Below are positions 52,969 to 62,055 of a stretch of DNA of 64,000 bases, in pieces (within the stretch, counting starts at the first letter, position 1; every line of letters starts with the position of its first letter). The stretch is taken from assembly GCF_000379685.1 (NCBI RefSeq), contig NZ_KB903272.1, forward strand, positions 406,611 to 470,610, written 5' to 3'. The notes under the pieces were generated by a model, which saw nothing but the letters and a program-made list of their open reading frames with translations, searched no databases and was not told where the DNA came from. The position numbers were made by a program, and so were the translations under genes. The stretch is from Catelliglobosispora koreensis DSM 44566 (lineage in GTDB: Bacteria > Actinomycetota > Actinomycetes > Mycobacteriales > Micromonosporaceae).

Positions 52969-53729
52969 CCGTGCTCACCTTCGAAGACGTCCACCTGTCC
53001 TTCGCCGGGGTCAAAGCCATCGACGGCGTGACGTTCCACGTTGGGCAAAACGAGCTGTTCGCCATCATCGGCCCGAACGGTGCCGGGAAGACCTCGATCT
53101 TCAACGTGCTCTCTGGGGTCTACCGGCCGCAGGCTGGCCGTGTCACGTTCAACGGCGCCGATCTCAAGGGAAAGCGGCCGCACGAGATCGCCGCCCTCGG
53201 GATGGCGCGCACGTTCCAGAACGTCGAGCTGTTCGCGAATCTGACCGTTCTGGAAAACCTGACCCTGGGCCGCCATCACCACCTGCGCTACGGAACGCTC
53301 GCGGCGCTGCTGTGGCTGGGCAAGGCCCGCCGCGACGAAATCGCGCACCGCCGCAAAGCGGAGGAAATCATCGACTTCCTCGAGCTTGAGCAATGGCGGC
53401 GTTACCCGGTGGGCTTGCTGCCCTATGGCGTGCAGAAACGCGTCGAGCTGGGCCGGGCTCTGGCGATGGAGCCGAAGCTGCTGCTGCTCGACGAGCCGGT
53501 CGCGGGCATGAACCAAGAGGAAACCGAGGACATGGCCCGGTACATCCTCGACATCCGCGACGAACTCCAGCTGCCGATCATCCTGGTCGAGCACGACATG
53601 GGGCTCGTCATGGATCTGGCTGACCGCGTCATGGTGGTCGACTTCGGGCAGACCGTCGCCACCGGGCTCCCCTCCGATATCCAGCACGACCCCGCCGTCA
53701 TCAAGGCCTATTTAGGGGTGACGTCATGA
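52965..53729 (+). CDS. LivG-type ABC ATPase
   Basis: 254 residues; ATG overlaps the previous stop. Walker A GPNGAGKTS, ARTFQNVELFANLTVLENL typical of LivG, and Walker B LLLDEPVAGMNQEE. The signature is LLPYGVQKRVELGRAL, so the usual LSGG is LPYG, as in a subset of LivG proteins from clusters with acyl-CoA synthetases. Overlaps the next gene by 4 bp. Confidence 0.9.
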   Translation: MTVLTFEDVHLSFAGVKAIDGVTFHVGQNELFAIIGPNGAGKTSIFNVLSGVYRPQAGRVTFNGADLKGKRPHEIAALGMARTFQNVELFANLTVLENLTLGRHHHLRYGTLAALLWLGKARRDEIAHRRKAEEIIDFLELEQWRRYPVGLLPYGVQKRVELGRALAMEPKLLLLDEPVAGMNQEETEDMARYILDIRDELQLPIILVEHDMGLVMDLADRVMVVDFGQTVATGLPSDIQHDPAVIKAYLGVTS

Positions 53730-55573
53730 CACTTGTCGCCACGCAAACGAGGACACAGACGATCGCCAGCCGGATCGAGGCGTGGGCGAAGGCCGACCCT
53801 GACCGCATCGCCATGCGCGAGAAGGACTTTGGCGTCTGGGAAGAGGTCACCTGGGCGGCGTACTGGGACCGCGCACAGGACGTCGCGCACGCGTTACTGG
53901 CGCTCGGGATTCAGCCAGGCGACCGGGTGGCCGTGCAGTCGGAGAACCGGCGCGAGTGGCTTTACACGGATATCGCGACGGTGGCCGTGCGCGGAACGAC
54001 CGTGGGGCTGTATCCGACTAACCCGGCCGCGGAGGTCCGTTACCTGCTCTCACACTCCGGTGCGCGGGTCGTCGTCGCCGAGGATCAGGAACAGGCCGAC
54101 AAGGCGCTCGCGGTCGTTGACGATTGCCCCGAGCTGGAGTGGATCGTCTACGTCGAACCACGCGGGATCCGCCATCGCTATGACCACCCGAAGCTGATGG
54201 CGTGGCAAGACTTGCTGAAGCTGGGCCGTGAGCACAGGGCCAGCCATCCCGAAGCGGTCGCCGAACGGATGGCCGATGCTCAGCCCGACGACATCATGAC
54301 GCTCGTCTACACCTCTGGCACGACGGGACCGCCCAAGGGCGCGATGCTCAGTGTGTCCAATGTGGAGTTCGCGATTTCCGTGCTCGTGGACGGCGGTGGA
54401 TTCACCTCGCCTAAGCCAAGCCGCAACGACATCCTGCTGTCGTATCTGCCGCTGTGCCATGTGGCCGAACGCATCTTCACGACGTGGTTCAACGCTGGTG
54501 CCGGCGTTCAGGTGAACTTCGCCGAGTCCATCGCGACCGTCCAGCCCAACCTGCGCGAGATTCAGCCGACGATTCTCTTTGGCGTTCCCCGGATCTGGGA
54601 AAAGATTCTGGCCGGGGTGCAGATCAAGCTCGCTTCGGCGTCATTGTTCAAGCGGGCCAACGCGAGGCTCTGGCTGAAGGTGGCTGACCGGATCGGCACG
54701 GTCCTGGTAAAGACCGGTGGCAATCACACCCTCGGCACGAGAATCCTTTATGGCGTCGGCTATCTCTGCTTCTATCGCGCGCTGCGCGAACGCATCGGCA
54801 TGCGCAAGGTGCGTTTCGCCGCTTCGGGTGCCGCGCCTATCGCGCCGGAAGTGCTCAAGTTCTTCATGGGCATTGGGGTACCGATGCACGAGGTCTATGG
54901 CATGACGGAAAACACCGCTGTCGCCACGGCCAACCGGCCCAAGCGCGTGAAGCTCGGCACGGTCGGCGAGCCGCAACTGAACACCGAGCTGCGCATCGAC
55001 GAGGAGACAGGGGAAATTCAGACCCGGCACGGCGGTACGTTCGTCGGCTACTACCGCGACCCTGAAGCCACCGCCAAGGCGATGACTCCCGACGGATGGC
55101 TACGCACCGGTGACATCGGCGAGTGGGTCGATGGGACCCACGTCCGCATCACTGACCGCGCTAAGGACATCATCATCACGGCCGGTGGGAAGAACATCTC
55201 GCCATCGGAGATTGAGAACGGGCTCAAGGCCTCGCCGTATATCAAGGAAGCCATCGTGGTCGGGGACCGCAAGTCGTTCCTGGCCGCCCTGATCGGCATC
55301 GAGCTCGACACGGTCGGGGAGTGGGCGCAACGCCGCAAGCTGCCCTACACGACCTATCGCGACCTGGCGGAAAAGCCTGAAGTCAAGGCGCTCGTTCAGT
55401 CCATTGTGGACGATGTAAACGCGCGTCACGCGCCGGTTGAGCAGATCAGGCAATTCCGCATGCTGCCCAAGGAACTAGACCACGAGGATGGGGAGCTGAC
55501 CGCGACGATGAAGGTCAAACGGTCCGCGATCGGGACGATGTTCGCCGAGCTGGTGGACGATATCTATGGTTGA
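53726..55573 (+). CDS. AMP-forming long-chain acyl-CoA synthetase within the transporter operon
   Basis: 615 residues. Adenylation motifs: YTSGTTGPPKGAMLS (A3), YGMTENTAVAT (A5), GWLRTGDIGEW (A7) and KNISPSEIEN (A8). It is of the FadD15/long-chain type with the aromatic/fatty-acid pocket not readable. The start overlaps livG by 4 bp and its end overlaps livH by 8 bp, so it is an integral gene of the operon. It may activate the imported carboxylic acid with CoA, trapping it in the cell (inference). Confidence 0.9.
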   Translation: MTLVATQTRTQTIASRIEAWAKADPDRIAMREKDFGVWEEVTWAAYWDRAQDVAHALLALGIQPGDRVAVQSENRREWLYTDIATVAVRGTTVGLYPTNPAAEVRYLLSHSGARVVVAEDQEQADKALAVVDDCPELEWIVYVEPRGIRHRYDHPKLMAWQDLLKLGREHRASHPEAVAERMADAQPDDIMTLVYTSGTTGPPKGAMLSVSNVEFAISVLVDGGGFTSPKPSRNDILLSYLPLCHVAERIFTTWFNAGAGVQVNFAESIATVQPNLREIQPTILFGVPRIWEKILAGVQIKLASASLFKRANARLWLKVADRIGTVLVKTGGNHTLGTRILYGVGYLCFYRALRERIGMRKVRFAASGAAPIAPEVLKFFMGIGVPMHEVYGMTENTAVATANRPKRVKLGTVGEPQLNTELRIDEETGEIQTRHGGTFVGYYRDPEATAKAMTPDGWLRTGDIGEWVDGTHVRITDRAKDIIITAGGKNISPSEIENGLKASPYIKEAIVVGDRKSFLAALIGIELDTVGEWAQRRKLPYTTYRDLAEKPEVKALVQSIVDDVNARHAPVEQIRQFRMLPKELDHEDGELTATMKVKRSAIGTMFAELVDDIYG

Positions 55574-56450
55574 GCTGCTGGAGGCGTTAGCCCGGGGCCT
55601 AGGCCGGGGCAGCATTTACGCGCTGCTCGCGCTGGGGTTCGTCATCATCTTCAAGGCGACCCGGGTCGTGAGTTTCGCCCAGCCCGCGTTCATGCTCGCG
55701 GGCACGGTCATGGTCACGTATTTCATTGGGACCCTTGGCTTTTGGGGCGCCCTGGTCGCTGCTACCGCGCTGACCGCGTTGCTGGCACTGGGCGTGGAAC
55801 GAGCAGCCGTGCGGCCCATGGTGGGCAAGCCACCGTTCGTCGTCGCCATCATCACCCTCGGGGTCGATGTGGCCGTGCGCGTTGTCGTCAATGGATACAT
55901 CGGCAACGACGTCCGTCCCATGCACGACCCGTGGGGACTGAAAGCCTTTGACATAGGCGGCATCACGGTGCAGCAGCGGCATGTGGTCATCTTCGTGACC
56001 GCCGCCATTATCGTGGCCGCGTTGTTCGCGTTCTTCCGGTACAGCCGGATGGGGCTGGCAATGCGGGCAGCGTCCTACGACCAGGAAGCCGCACTGGCCC
56101 AAGGGGTTTCGGTCGGTGCCGTGTTCGCTGTCTCGTGGGCGATGGCCGGCGGATTGGCGGCCGTCGCCGGGACGTTCGCCGCCGCGGGGGAGAGCGTCGA
56201 CCACCTGATGTGGCTGACCGCCTTGGTCGCCTTGCCCGTCATCATCCTCGGCGGACTGGACTCTCTAGCCGGGGCGGTCGTGGGTGGGCTGATCGTCGGG
56301 ATCGTCTTCGAAGTCACGGCGCTCTACCAAAAAGACATGCCTTGGCTTGGCGGCAACGTCTCGGTTATCTCGCCTTACGTGGTGATGCTGCTGGTTCTTT
56401 TGGTGCGGCCCTACGGGCTGTTCGGCACGCGTGAAGTGGAGCGAGTGTGA
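55566..56450 (+). CDS. LivH-type ABC permease
   Basis: 294 residues, eight membrane helices. GLGRGSIYALLALGFVIIFK at the start, YSRMGLAMRAASYDQEAALAQGV as the coupling loop and ILGGLDSLAGAVVGGLIVG. Standard BPD_transp_2 protein. Overlaps the synthetase gene by 8 bp and livM by 4 bp. Confidence 0.9.
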   Translation: MVELLEALARGLGRGSIYALLALGFVIIFKATRVVSFAQPAFMLAGTVMVTYFIGTLGFWGALVAATALTALLALGVERAAVRPMVGKPPFVVAIITLGVDVAVRVVVNGYIGNDVRPMHDPWGLKAFDIGGITVQQRHVVIFVTAAIIVAALFAFFRYSRMGLAMRAASYDQEAALAQGVSVGAVFAVSWAMAGGLAAVAGTFAAAGESVDHLMWLTALVALPVIILGGLDSLAGAVVGGLIVGIVFEVTALYQKDMPWLGGNVSVISPYVVMLLVLLVRPYGLFGTREVERV

Positions 56451-57547
56451 TAGGCCGTCCGCTACTGCATACCGACTACGCCAAGGATATGGCGTTGCAT
56501 AACACTTTTAGCAAGAAGCTGGTCTTCTGGCTGATCGTGCTCGCGGGCCTGGCGCTGCCGCAAATCCTGCAAGACACCGAACTGCATCTGCTGTCCATTG
56601 GCTGCATAGCCGCGATCGGGGCGATCGGCCTCGGGCTCGTCACCGGATATGCGGGACAGGTTTCGCTCGGGCACGCCTTCTTCCTGGGCGTTGGAGCGTT
56701 CACCTCAGCGTTCGTCAGTGGCGATCCGGCAGGGCGCGTCTATGGGCTCGGGATAACGAATCTCGTGGTGTGGCTGCCCGTGGCCGGTCTCGTCGCGATG
56801 CTGGCCGGCGTCATCGTGGCACCGCTGGCGACCCGGTTACGTGGGCTCTACCTCGCGCTCGTCACCTTGGGGCTGGTCTTCATCGGCCAGCACATTTTCA
56901 ACGAATGGGCCAAGATGACCGGCGGCGGTGGCGTGGGGCGGTCCGCGGCGACCCTCGACCTGTTCGGCTATTCACTGTCCAAAGCGGACTCCATTGGTAC
57001 TCCCGAACAAAAGATCTTCTGGCTCGCGTTCTTGTTGTTGCTCATCTTCGCGATCGCGGCCCGCAATCTCACCAGATCGGGGGTGGGCCGGGCGTTCACG
57101 GCCATCCGTGACCGGGATATCGCGGCCGGGGTCATCGGGGTCAGCTTGCCCAAATACAAGACGATCGCCTTCGCGATCTCGTCGTTTTACGCCGGCTGCG
57201 CGGGAGCCCTGCTCTACGCGCTCATCGGCCACATCGAGCCCGGCGCGTTCAGCCTTGTGCTGTCCGTGGAATACATCGCCATGGTCCTCATTGGCGGACC
57301 GGGAACCATCTCCGGCGCGATCGCCGGGGCGTTTTTCATCACGCTGCTGCCCCGGCTAACCCGGGACATCCAGCCGCTCATCCCGTTTATCAGCACTGCC
57401 CCGGATGAGATGCCGAATATCTATCAGGTTCAGACGATCCTCTATGGCGTTCTGATTATCGGCTTCCTGATTTTCGAGCCGAGAGGCCTGGTCGGCATCT
57501 GGTTCCGCATCCGGTCCTACTGGAAAAACTGGCCGTTCAGCTACTAA
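56447..57547 (+). CDS. LivM-type ABC permease
   Basis: 366 residues from a GTG that overlaps the livH stop. GLGLVTGYAGQVSLGHAFFLGVGAF is the LivM hallmark; the coupling loop is FTAIRDRDIAAGVIGVSL and the final block VLIGGPGTISGAIAGAFF. The N-terminal ~25 residues are a cytoplasmic extension. A 97 bp gap with a short GGGGC/GCCCC stem follows before the binding protein. Confidence 0.9.
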   Translation: MIGRPLLHTDYAKDMALHNTFSKKLVFWLIVLAGLALPQILQDTELHLLSIGCIAAIGAIGLGLVTGYAGQVSLGHAFFLGVGAFTSAFVSGDPAGRVYGLGITNLVVWLPVAGLVAMLAGVIVAPLATRLRGLYLALVTLGLVFIGQHIFNEWAKMTGGGGVGRSAATLDLFGYSLSKADSIGTPEQKIFWLAFLLLLIFAIAARNLTRSGVGRAFTAIRDRDIAAGVIGVSLPKYKTIAFAISSFYAGCAGALLYALIGHIEPGAFSLVLSVEYIAMVLIGGPGTISGAIAGAFFITLLPRLTRDIQPLIPFISTAPDEMPNIYQVQTILYGVLIIGFLIFEPRGLVGIWFRIRSYWKNWPFSY

Positions 57548-57644
57548 TCCTGTCTGCCGGGGCGGCAAAGCCAAGCCCCAGCCGACGCAGCCCGGCGCAC
57601 ACCTGTGGCCGGCGCATTAATGGGAGAGAAGAAGGGCAATTTCA

Positions 57645-58922
57645 GTGAAGAAATTAGCTGCCTTAACGCTCGTCGCGGCGCTTGGCCTGAGCGCGTGCCG
57701 GGGTGCGGAAACCACCACGGACTCGGGCGGGATCAAGACCGATATCGGTGTGACCAAAGAAGCCTGTCCTGAGGCGATCGACAAAACCAAGGGCTGCATC
57801 TATCTCGGCATCATCTCCGACTTGACGGTGGGCCCGTTCAAAGCCCTCGCTGTGCCGATCACCGACGCGCAGAAGGCTTTCTGGAAGCGCGTCAACCAAA
57901 ACGGCGGGATCGGCGGGTACGAAGTAGACGTCACCAAATACATCCGTGACAACAAATACACGCCAGCCACGCACAAAGAGGTCTACGACGAGATCAAGAG
58001 CAACATCCTCGCTCTCGCACAGACCCTTGGCTCCCCAACGACAGCGGCCATCATCACTGACCTCAAGAACAACAGTGTCGTGGCCGCACCGGCGTCGTGG
58101 ACGTCGGCTTGGGCGTTTGAAGACGTCATCATCGAGTCCGGTGCGAACTACTGCATGGAGTCGATGAACACGCTGGACTACGCGGTGGAGAAGTACAAGA
58201 CCAAGAGTGTTCTGTCCATTCACTACGCTGGTGACTACGGTGATGACGCCGCGGCTGGGGCGAAGTTTGGCGCGGAGAAGCTCGGCCTGACCTTCTCTCA
58301 CCTCAAGACCGACGCTGGCCAGGACAAGCAGGCGGGCGCGATCGCTGAGATCGTGTCGAAGAAGCCTGACCTGGTCATCCTGACCACGGGACCAACCGAG
58401 GTCGCCACGATCGTTGGTGGCGCCTATCTCGGTGGCTACCGCGGCCGGTTCATCGGCACCAGCCCGAGCTGGAACGCGGCTCTGCTGCAGACCGCGGCAG
58501 GCCCGGCGCTGACCGCCCTGTTTGAACAGTCCGTGCCCTGGAACTCGTGGTCCACCAACAGCACCGGGCATACGGCGATGCGCAACGCCCTGACGGGCAA
58601 GGCGCCCAGCGAGGGTTACACCGCCGGCTGGGTCTGGTCGTATCCGCTGAAGGCGGCGCTGGAGAAGGCCGCTGCCAACAAGGACCTCACCCGCGCCGGT
58701 CTGCTGGCCGCCGTGAAGTCACTGGAATCCGTTGACTACGAAGGCATGCTGCCGGCGGGCTCGGGCAACTTCAAAGCCGGTGCGGCGGGTCAATTCAAGT
58801 CGACGGGAATCTACAAAGTGGACCCCGCTGGGCCGACCGGTGTGTCGCAGGTCAAGGACCTGTTCACCGGCCCGACCGCAGCGGCGTACAAGATGGAAGG
58901 TGCTTGTTATCTGAAGCTGTAG
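57645..58922 (+). CDS. LivK-type substrate-binding lipoprotein
   Basis: 425 residues from a GTG. Lipobox LSAC with C18. Periplasmic-binding fold type I: IYLGIISDLTVGPFKALAVP, then DAQKAFWKRVNQNGGIGGY. The sequence VLSIHYAGDYGDDAAAGAKF lines the cleft. It is the receptor of the operon; the divergence from leucine-binding proteins together with the acyl-CoA synthetase suggests a carboxylic acid ligand rather than an amino acid (inference). Confidence 0.88.
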   Translation: MKKLAALTLVAALGLSACRGAETTTDSGGIKTDIGVTKEACPEAIDKTKGCIYLGIISDLTVGPFKALAVPITDAQKAFWKRVNQNGGIGGYEVDVTKYIRDNKYTPATHKEVYDEIKSNILALAQTLGSPTTAAIITDLKNNSVVAAPASWTSAWAFEDVIIESGANYCMESMNTLDYAVEKYKTKSVLSIHYAGDYGDDAAAGAKFGAEKLGLTFSHLKTDAGQDKQAGAIAEIVSKKPDLVILTTGPTEVATIVGGAYLGGYRGRFIGTSPSWNAALLQTAAGPALTALFEQSVPWNSWSTNSTGHTAMRNALTGKAPSEGYTAGWVWSYPLKAALEKAAANKDLTRAGLLAAVKSLESVDYEGMLPAGSGNFKAGAAGQFKSTGIYKVDPAGPTGVSQVKDLFTGPTAAAYKMEGACYLKL

Positions 58923-58935
58923 GGCGACAGATAGG

Positions 58936-58964
58936 GGAGCGCCTCCACTTAGGAGGCGCTCTCC
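58936..58964. terminator. bidirectional terminator between liv operon and DUF349 gene
   Basis: Perfect 10 bp stem GAGCGCCTCC / GGAGGCGCTC with loop ACTTA. It includes the stop codon of the minus-strand gene and lies 14 bp after the plus-strand stop. Confidence 0.75.
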
Positions 58965-60157
58965 GCGAGTTCGAGGAACTTCTTCTTGCTCGCGAGAGCC
59001 TGCTCGGCTTCCTTGATGCGCTTGGCATCCCCGGCGGCCTGTGCGCGCTCAAGCCGGGCCTGAGCCTCGGCCACCTGGTCACGCATCTGCACGAGCAGCG
59101 GGTTGGCCGACGGCTCGGTGCGCCGCCAGGCGGCGTCCATGGCCTCGCGGACCCTGTCCTCCACGGCGCGGATGCGCCGGTCGAGGCCAGCCATCGACTC
59201 GCGTGGAACGCGGCCGGTGTCGTGCCACTGCCCGAGGATGTCGCGCAGCGCGGCCTGTGCGGCCTTCGGGTCGGCGTCGACGTCTAGCGCCTCGGCCTTG
59301 GCCAGCAGCTCCTGCCGGCGGCCCAAAGCGGCCTTCTGCTCGGCGTCACGCTCAGAGAACACCTGCTTGCGGCGGTTAAAGAAGACGTCCTGCGCGGCGC
59401 GGAACCTCTCCCACAGCTTCTGCTCGGCTTCCTTGGACGCGCGCGGGGCCAGTTTCCAGGCCTCCATGAGCTCCTTGAGCCGGTCAGCCGTGGCCTTCCA
59501 GTCGGTCGACTCCGACAGGGCTTCAGCCTCGGCGACAAGGTCGTCCTTTGCCGACTGGGCCTGTTTGCGCTGCGAGTCGAGGGTGGCGAAGTGGCCACCA
59601 CGACGGCGGGTGAAGCTGTCGCGCGCGACAGAGAACCGCTTCCACAGCTCACCGTCGGTCTTCTTGTCGACGCCACGGATCGTCTTCCACTCATCGACGA
59701 TCTCTTTGAGCCGGTCGCCGGTGGCCTTCCAGCTCGTGGACTCGGCGGAAAGCTTTTCGGCTTCCTCGACGAGCGAAGTCTTGCGCATCACCGATTCGGC
59801 ACGGGCGGCATCGCGGGCCACCTTGGCCGCGGCCGACTTCTCCTGGGCGAGGACGATGAGGGCGTCGAGCCGCACCGCCAGGCCGTCGAGATCTCCGACC
59901 ACGTGGGCCTCGTCAAGGCCACCGCGCAGCTTCTTGGCTGTCGCCAGGGTGTGCCCGGCGTCAGCCGCGCCCGAATTCAGACGGGTCTCTAGGAGCACGA
60001 CCTCGGTTAGCAGATCCTCATATCGCCGCACAAAGTGCGCCAGGCCTTCTTCCGGAGTCCCGGCCTGCCAAGAACCGACGGTACGTTCACCCGCGGCTGT
60101 CTTGACCCAGACCGTGCCATCGGCGTCTACCCGGCCGTAGCTCGCCCAGTTACCCAT
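58949..60157 (-). CDS. DUF349 family coiled-coil protein
   Basis: 402 residues from the ATG with GAGGG upstream (MGNWASYGRVD). Three DUF349 repeats with WKATGDRLKEIVDEWKTI, WKATADRLKELMEAWKLA and a third, weaker one; LWKRFSVARDSFTRRR and LWERFRAAQDVFFNRRK. Helical throughout. Function is not established; the opposed orientation between miaB and miaA is the same as in mycobacteria (Rv2731). The frame stays open upstream to 60295 but is not family-like. Confidence 0.88.
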   Translation of the reverse strand: MGNWASYGRVDADGTVWVKTAAGERTVGSWQAGTPEEGLAHFVRRYEDLLTEVVLLETRLNSGAADAGHTLATAKKLRGGLDEAHVVGDLDGLAVRLDALIVLAQEKSAAAKVARDAARAESVMRKTSLVEEAEKLSAESTSWKATGDRLKEIVDEWKTIRGVDKKTDGELWKRFSVARDSFTRRRGGHFATLDSQRKQAQSAKDDLVAEAEALSESTDWKATADRLKELMEAWKLAPRASKEAEQKLWERFRAAQDVFFNRRKQVFSERDAEQKAALGRRQELLAKAEALDVDADPKAAQAALRDILGQWHDTGRVPRESMAGLDRRIRAVEDRVREAMDAAWRRTEPSANPLLVQMRDQVAEAQARLERAQAAGDAKRIKEAEQALASKKKFLELAESAS

Positions 60158-60341
60158 GCCGAATCCCTCAATCTTCCCGGCTTCCGCGCTGCGCCGCGGA
60201 CCGCCGCCATAGCACTGTGTGTTGCTCATTGTGCCCTGGCCAATTCGCAAGGCACGACCGCATGCGACCTTACGGCCAATGTGGCCTCCCCGCACTGGCC
60301 CGGGAGGCTTGTCAAGGGCACGATCCGGTTACGTTTGTTGC

Positions 60342-61256
60342 ATGCGTGTGATCGCCGTCGCCGGACCAACTGCTGCCGGTAAGTCTGCCCTATCGGTAGC
60401 GCTTGCTCATGCCCTCGGCGGCGAAATCATCAACTGCGACTCTATGCAGCTATACCGCGGGATGGATATAGGCACGGCCAAATTAACGCCAGCCGAGCGA
60501 GAGGGTGTCCCGCATCACCTGCTCGATATCTGGCCAGTGACGGAACCGGCCAGCGTGGCCGAGTATCAGCGGCTTGCCCGCGCCGAAATAGCCGCTATTG
60601 CGGGCCGGGGAAACATTCCCCTTCTCGTTGGTGGATCCGGTCTATATTTACGCGCGGTTTTAGAAGATTTCGAATTCCCTGGTACAGACAAAGCACTCCG
60701 CGATGCGCTGGAGCTGGAGCTGGCCGAAAGCGGCCCGGAGCCTTTGCACGCTCGCTTGCGCTCGCTAGACCCGCTGGCCGCCGACCGGATTCTGGCCTCA
60801 AACGGGCGCCGCATCGTGCGGGCGCTTGAGGTGATCGAGCTGACCGGGCGCCCGTTCACGGCATCGCTGCCCGATCCGAAGCCCGTATATGACGCCCTGA
60901 CCATCGCCGTCGACCGGGCTGACCTGGATGACCGCATCGCCCAGCGCGTCGACGTCATGTGGGCACAGGGCTTCGTCGATGAGGTCCGCTCACTGGAGAA
61001 TGTGGGTTTACGCGACGGCCTGACCGCGAGCCGGGCCTTGGGTTACCAGCAGATCCTTGCTTTCCTTGAGGGGGAGTGCACGGAAGCTGAGGCCCACTTG
61101 GCGACAGTCACCGGCACGCGCCGGTTCGTGCGCCGTCAGCGCTCCTGGTTCCGCCGTGACCCCGGTATTCACTGGCTCGACGGCACCAGCGATGATCTGC
61201 TTGGGCAGGCTCTGAACGTCATACGGGGAGGGACCTATGCGGTTCAGGTTCACTAA
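60342..61256 (+). CDS. miaA: tRNA dimethylallyltransferase MiaA
   Basis: 304 residues. P-loop GPTAAGKSALS, DSMQLYRGMDIGTAKL, LLVGGSGLYLRAVLE and RTRRFVRRQRSWFRRD-type ending (TGTRRFVRRQRSWF). Adds the isopentenyl group to A37 of tRNAs reading UNN codons, supplying MiaB. TACGTT lies exactly 6 nt before the ATG (leaderless). Overlaps dapF by 20 bp. Confidence 0.95.
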   Translation: MRVIAVAGPTAAGKSALSVALAHALGGEIINCDSMQLYRGMDIGTAKLTPAEREGVPHHLLDIWPVTEPASVAEYQRLARAEIAAIAGRGNIPLLVGGSGLYLRAVLEDFEFPGTDKALRDALELELAESGPEPLHARLRSLDPLAADRILASNGRRIVRALEVIELTGRPFTASLPDPKPVYDALTIAVDRADLDDRIAQRVDVMWAQGFVDEVRSLENVGLRDGLTASRALGYQQILAFLEGECTEAEAHLATVTGTRRFVRRQRSWFRRDPGIHWLDGTSDDLLGQALNVIRGGTYAVQVH

Positions 61257-62055
61257 GGGCCACGGCACCGGAAACGACTTCGTGATCGTGGATGAGTCCG
61301 TTTCGCTGACCCCAGAACTCGTCGCGGCCATCTGTGACCGCCGGTTCGGCGTGGGCGGTGATGGGGTGCTGCGGGTGCAGCGCCGCGACGGCGGCTTTTT
61401 CATGGACTACTGGAATTCCGACGGCTCGCTATCGGAGATGTGTGGCAATGGCGTGCGGGTGTTCGCGCGCTACCTCTGGGAGAGCGGGCTGGCCACGGGT
61501 TCTCCGCTGGAGATCGGCACGCGCGCCGGCGTGCGCAAGGCCTATCTGGAGTGGGATGGCATCCGGGTCGACATGGGTGCGCCGGTCCTGCTTGGACACT
61601 CCGAAGGCGGCCGGGCCATCTCGATGGGCAACCCGCATCTGATCTATCAGGTGTCCTCAGTGGACGATGTCGACCTGTCCGTCGCGCCCGCTTTCGACAA
61701 AGAATTTTTCCCCGAAGGAGTGAACGTCTCCTACTACGAGTGGGCCGGGGAAAACCACGTCCGCATGCGCGTCTACGAACGCGGCTCGGGCGAGACGCTC
61801 TCGTGCGGCACCGGTGCGACAGCTGTCGGCGTCGCCGCGATCCTGGAAAGCTCGGGCCAGCCCACCGGGGCGATCACTGTGGATGTCCCCGGTGGACGGC
61901 TGACCGTGACGGTCGACGAGCAGACGTCATGGCTGGCAGGCCCGGCTGTGCTGGTGTTCAGCGGCGAGGCCGATTCGGTTAGCTGGACGGGGGCGAAGGC
62001 ACCGAATCTGGCACCGTCGCCGCGCCCTGGAGTGCTACCGCGCGTACAGCGGTAG
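61237..62055 (+). CDS. dapF: diaminopimelate epimerase DapF
   Basis: 272 residues. Two-base epimerase: C69 in MCGNG and C190 in SCGTG; KGHGTGNDFVIVDE at the start. Converts LL- to meso-diaminopimelate for lysine and peptidoglycan. The normal fold ends near VLVFSGEADSVSW; the last ~22 residues (TGAKAPNLAPSPRPG onward) are read from the antisense of the malic enzyme gene, a 77 bp convergent overlap. Confidence 0.95.
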   Translation: MRFRFTKGHGTGNDFVIVDESVSLTPELVAAICDRRFGVGGDGVLRVQRRDGGFFMDYWNSDGSLSEMCGNGVRVFARYLWESGLATGSPLEIGTRAGVRKAYLEWDGIRVDMGAPVLLGHSEGGRAISMGNPHLIYQVSSVDDVDLSVAPAFDKEFFPEGVNVSYYEWAGENHVRMRVYERGSGETLSCGTGATAVGVAAILESSGQPTGAITVDVPGGRLTVTVDEQTSWLAGPAVLVFSGEADSVSWTGAKAPNLAPSPRPGVLPRVQR

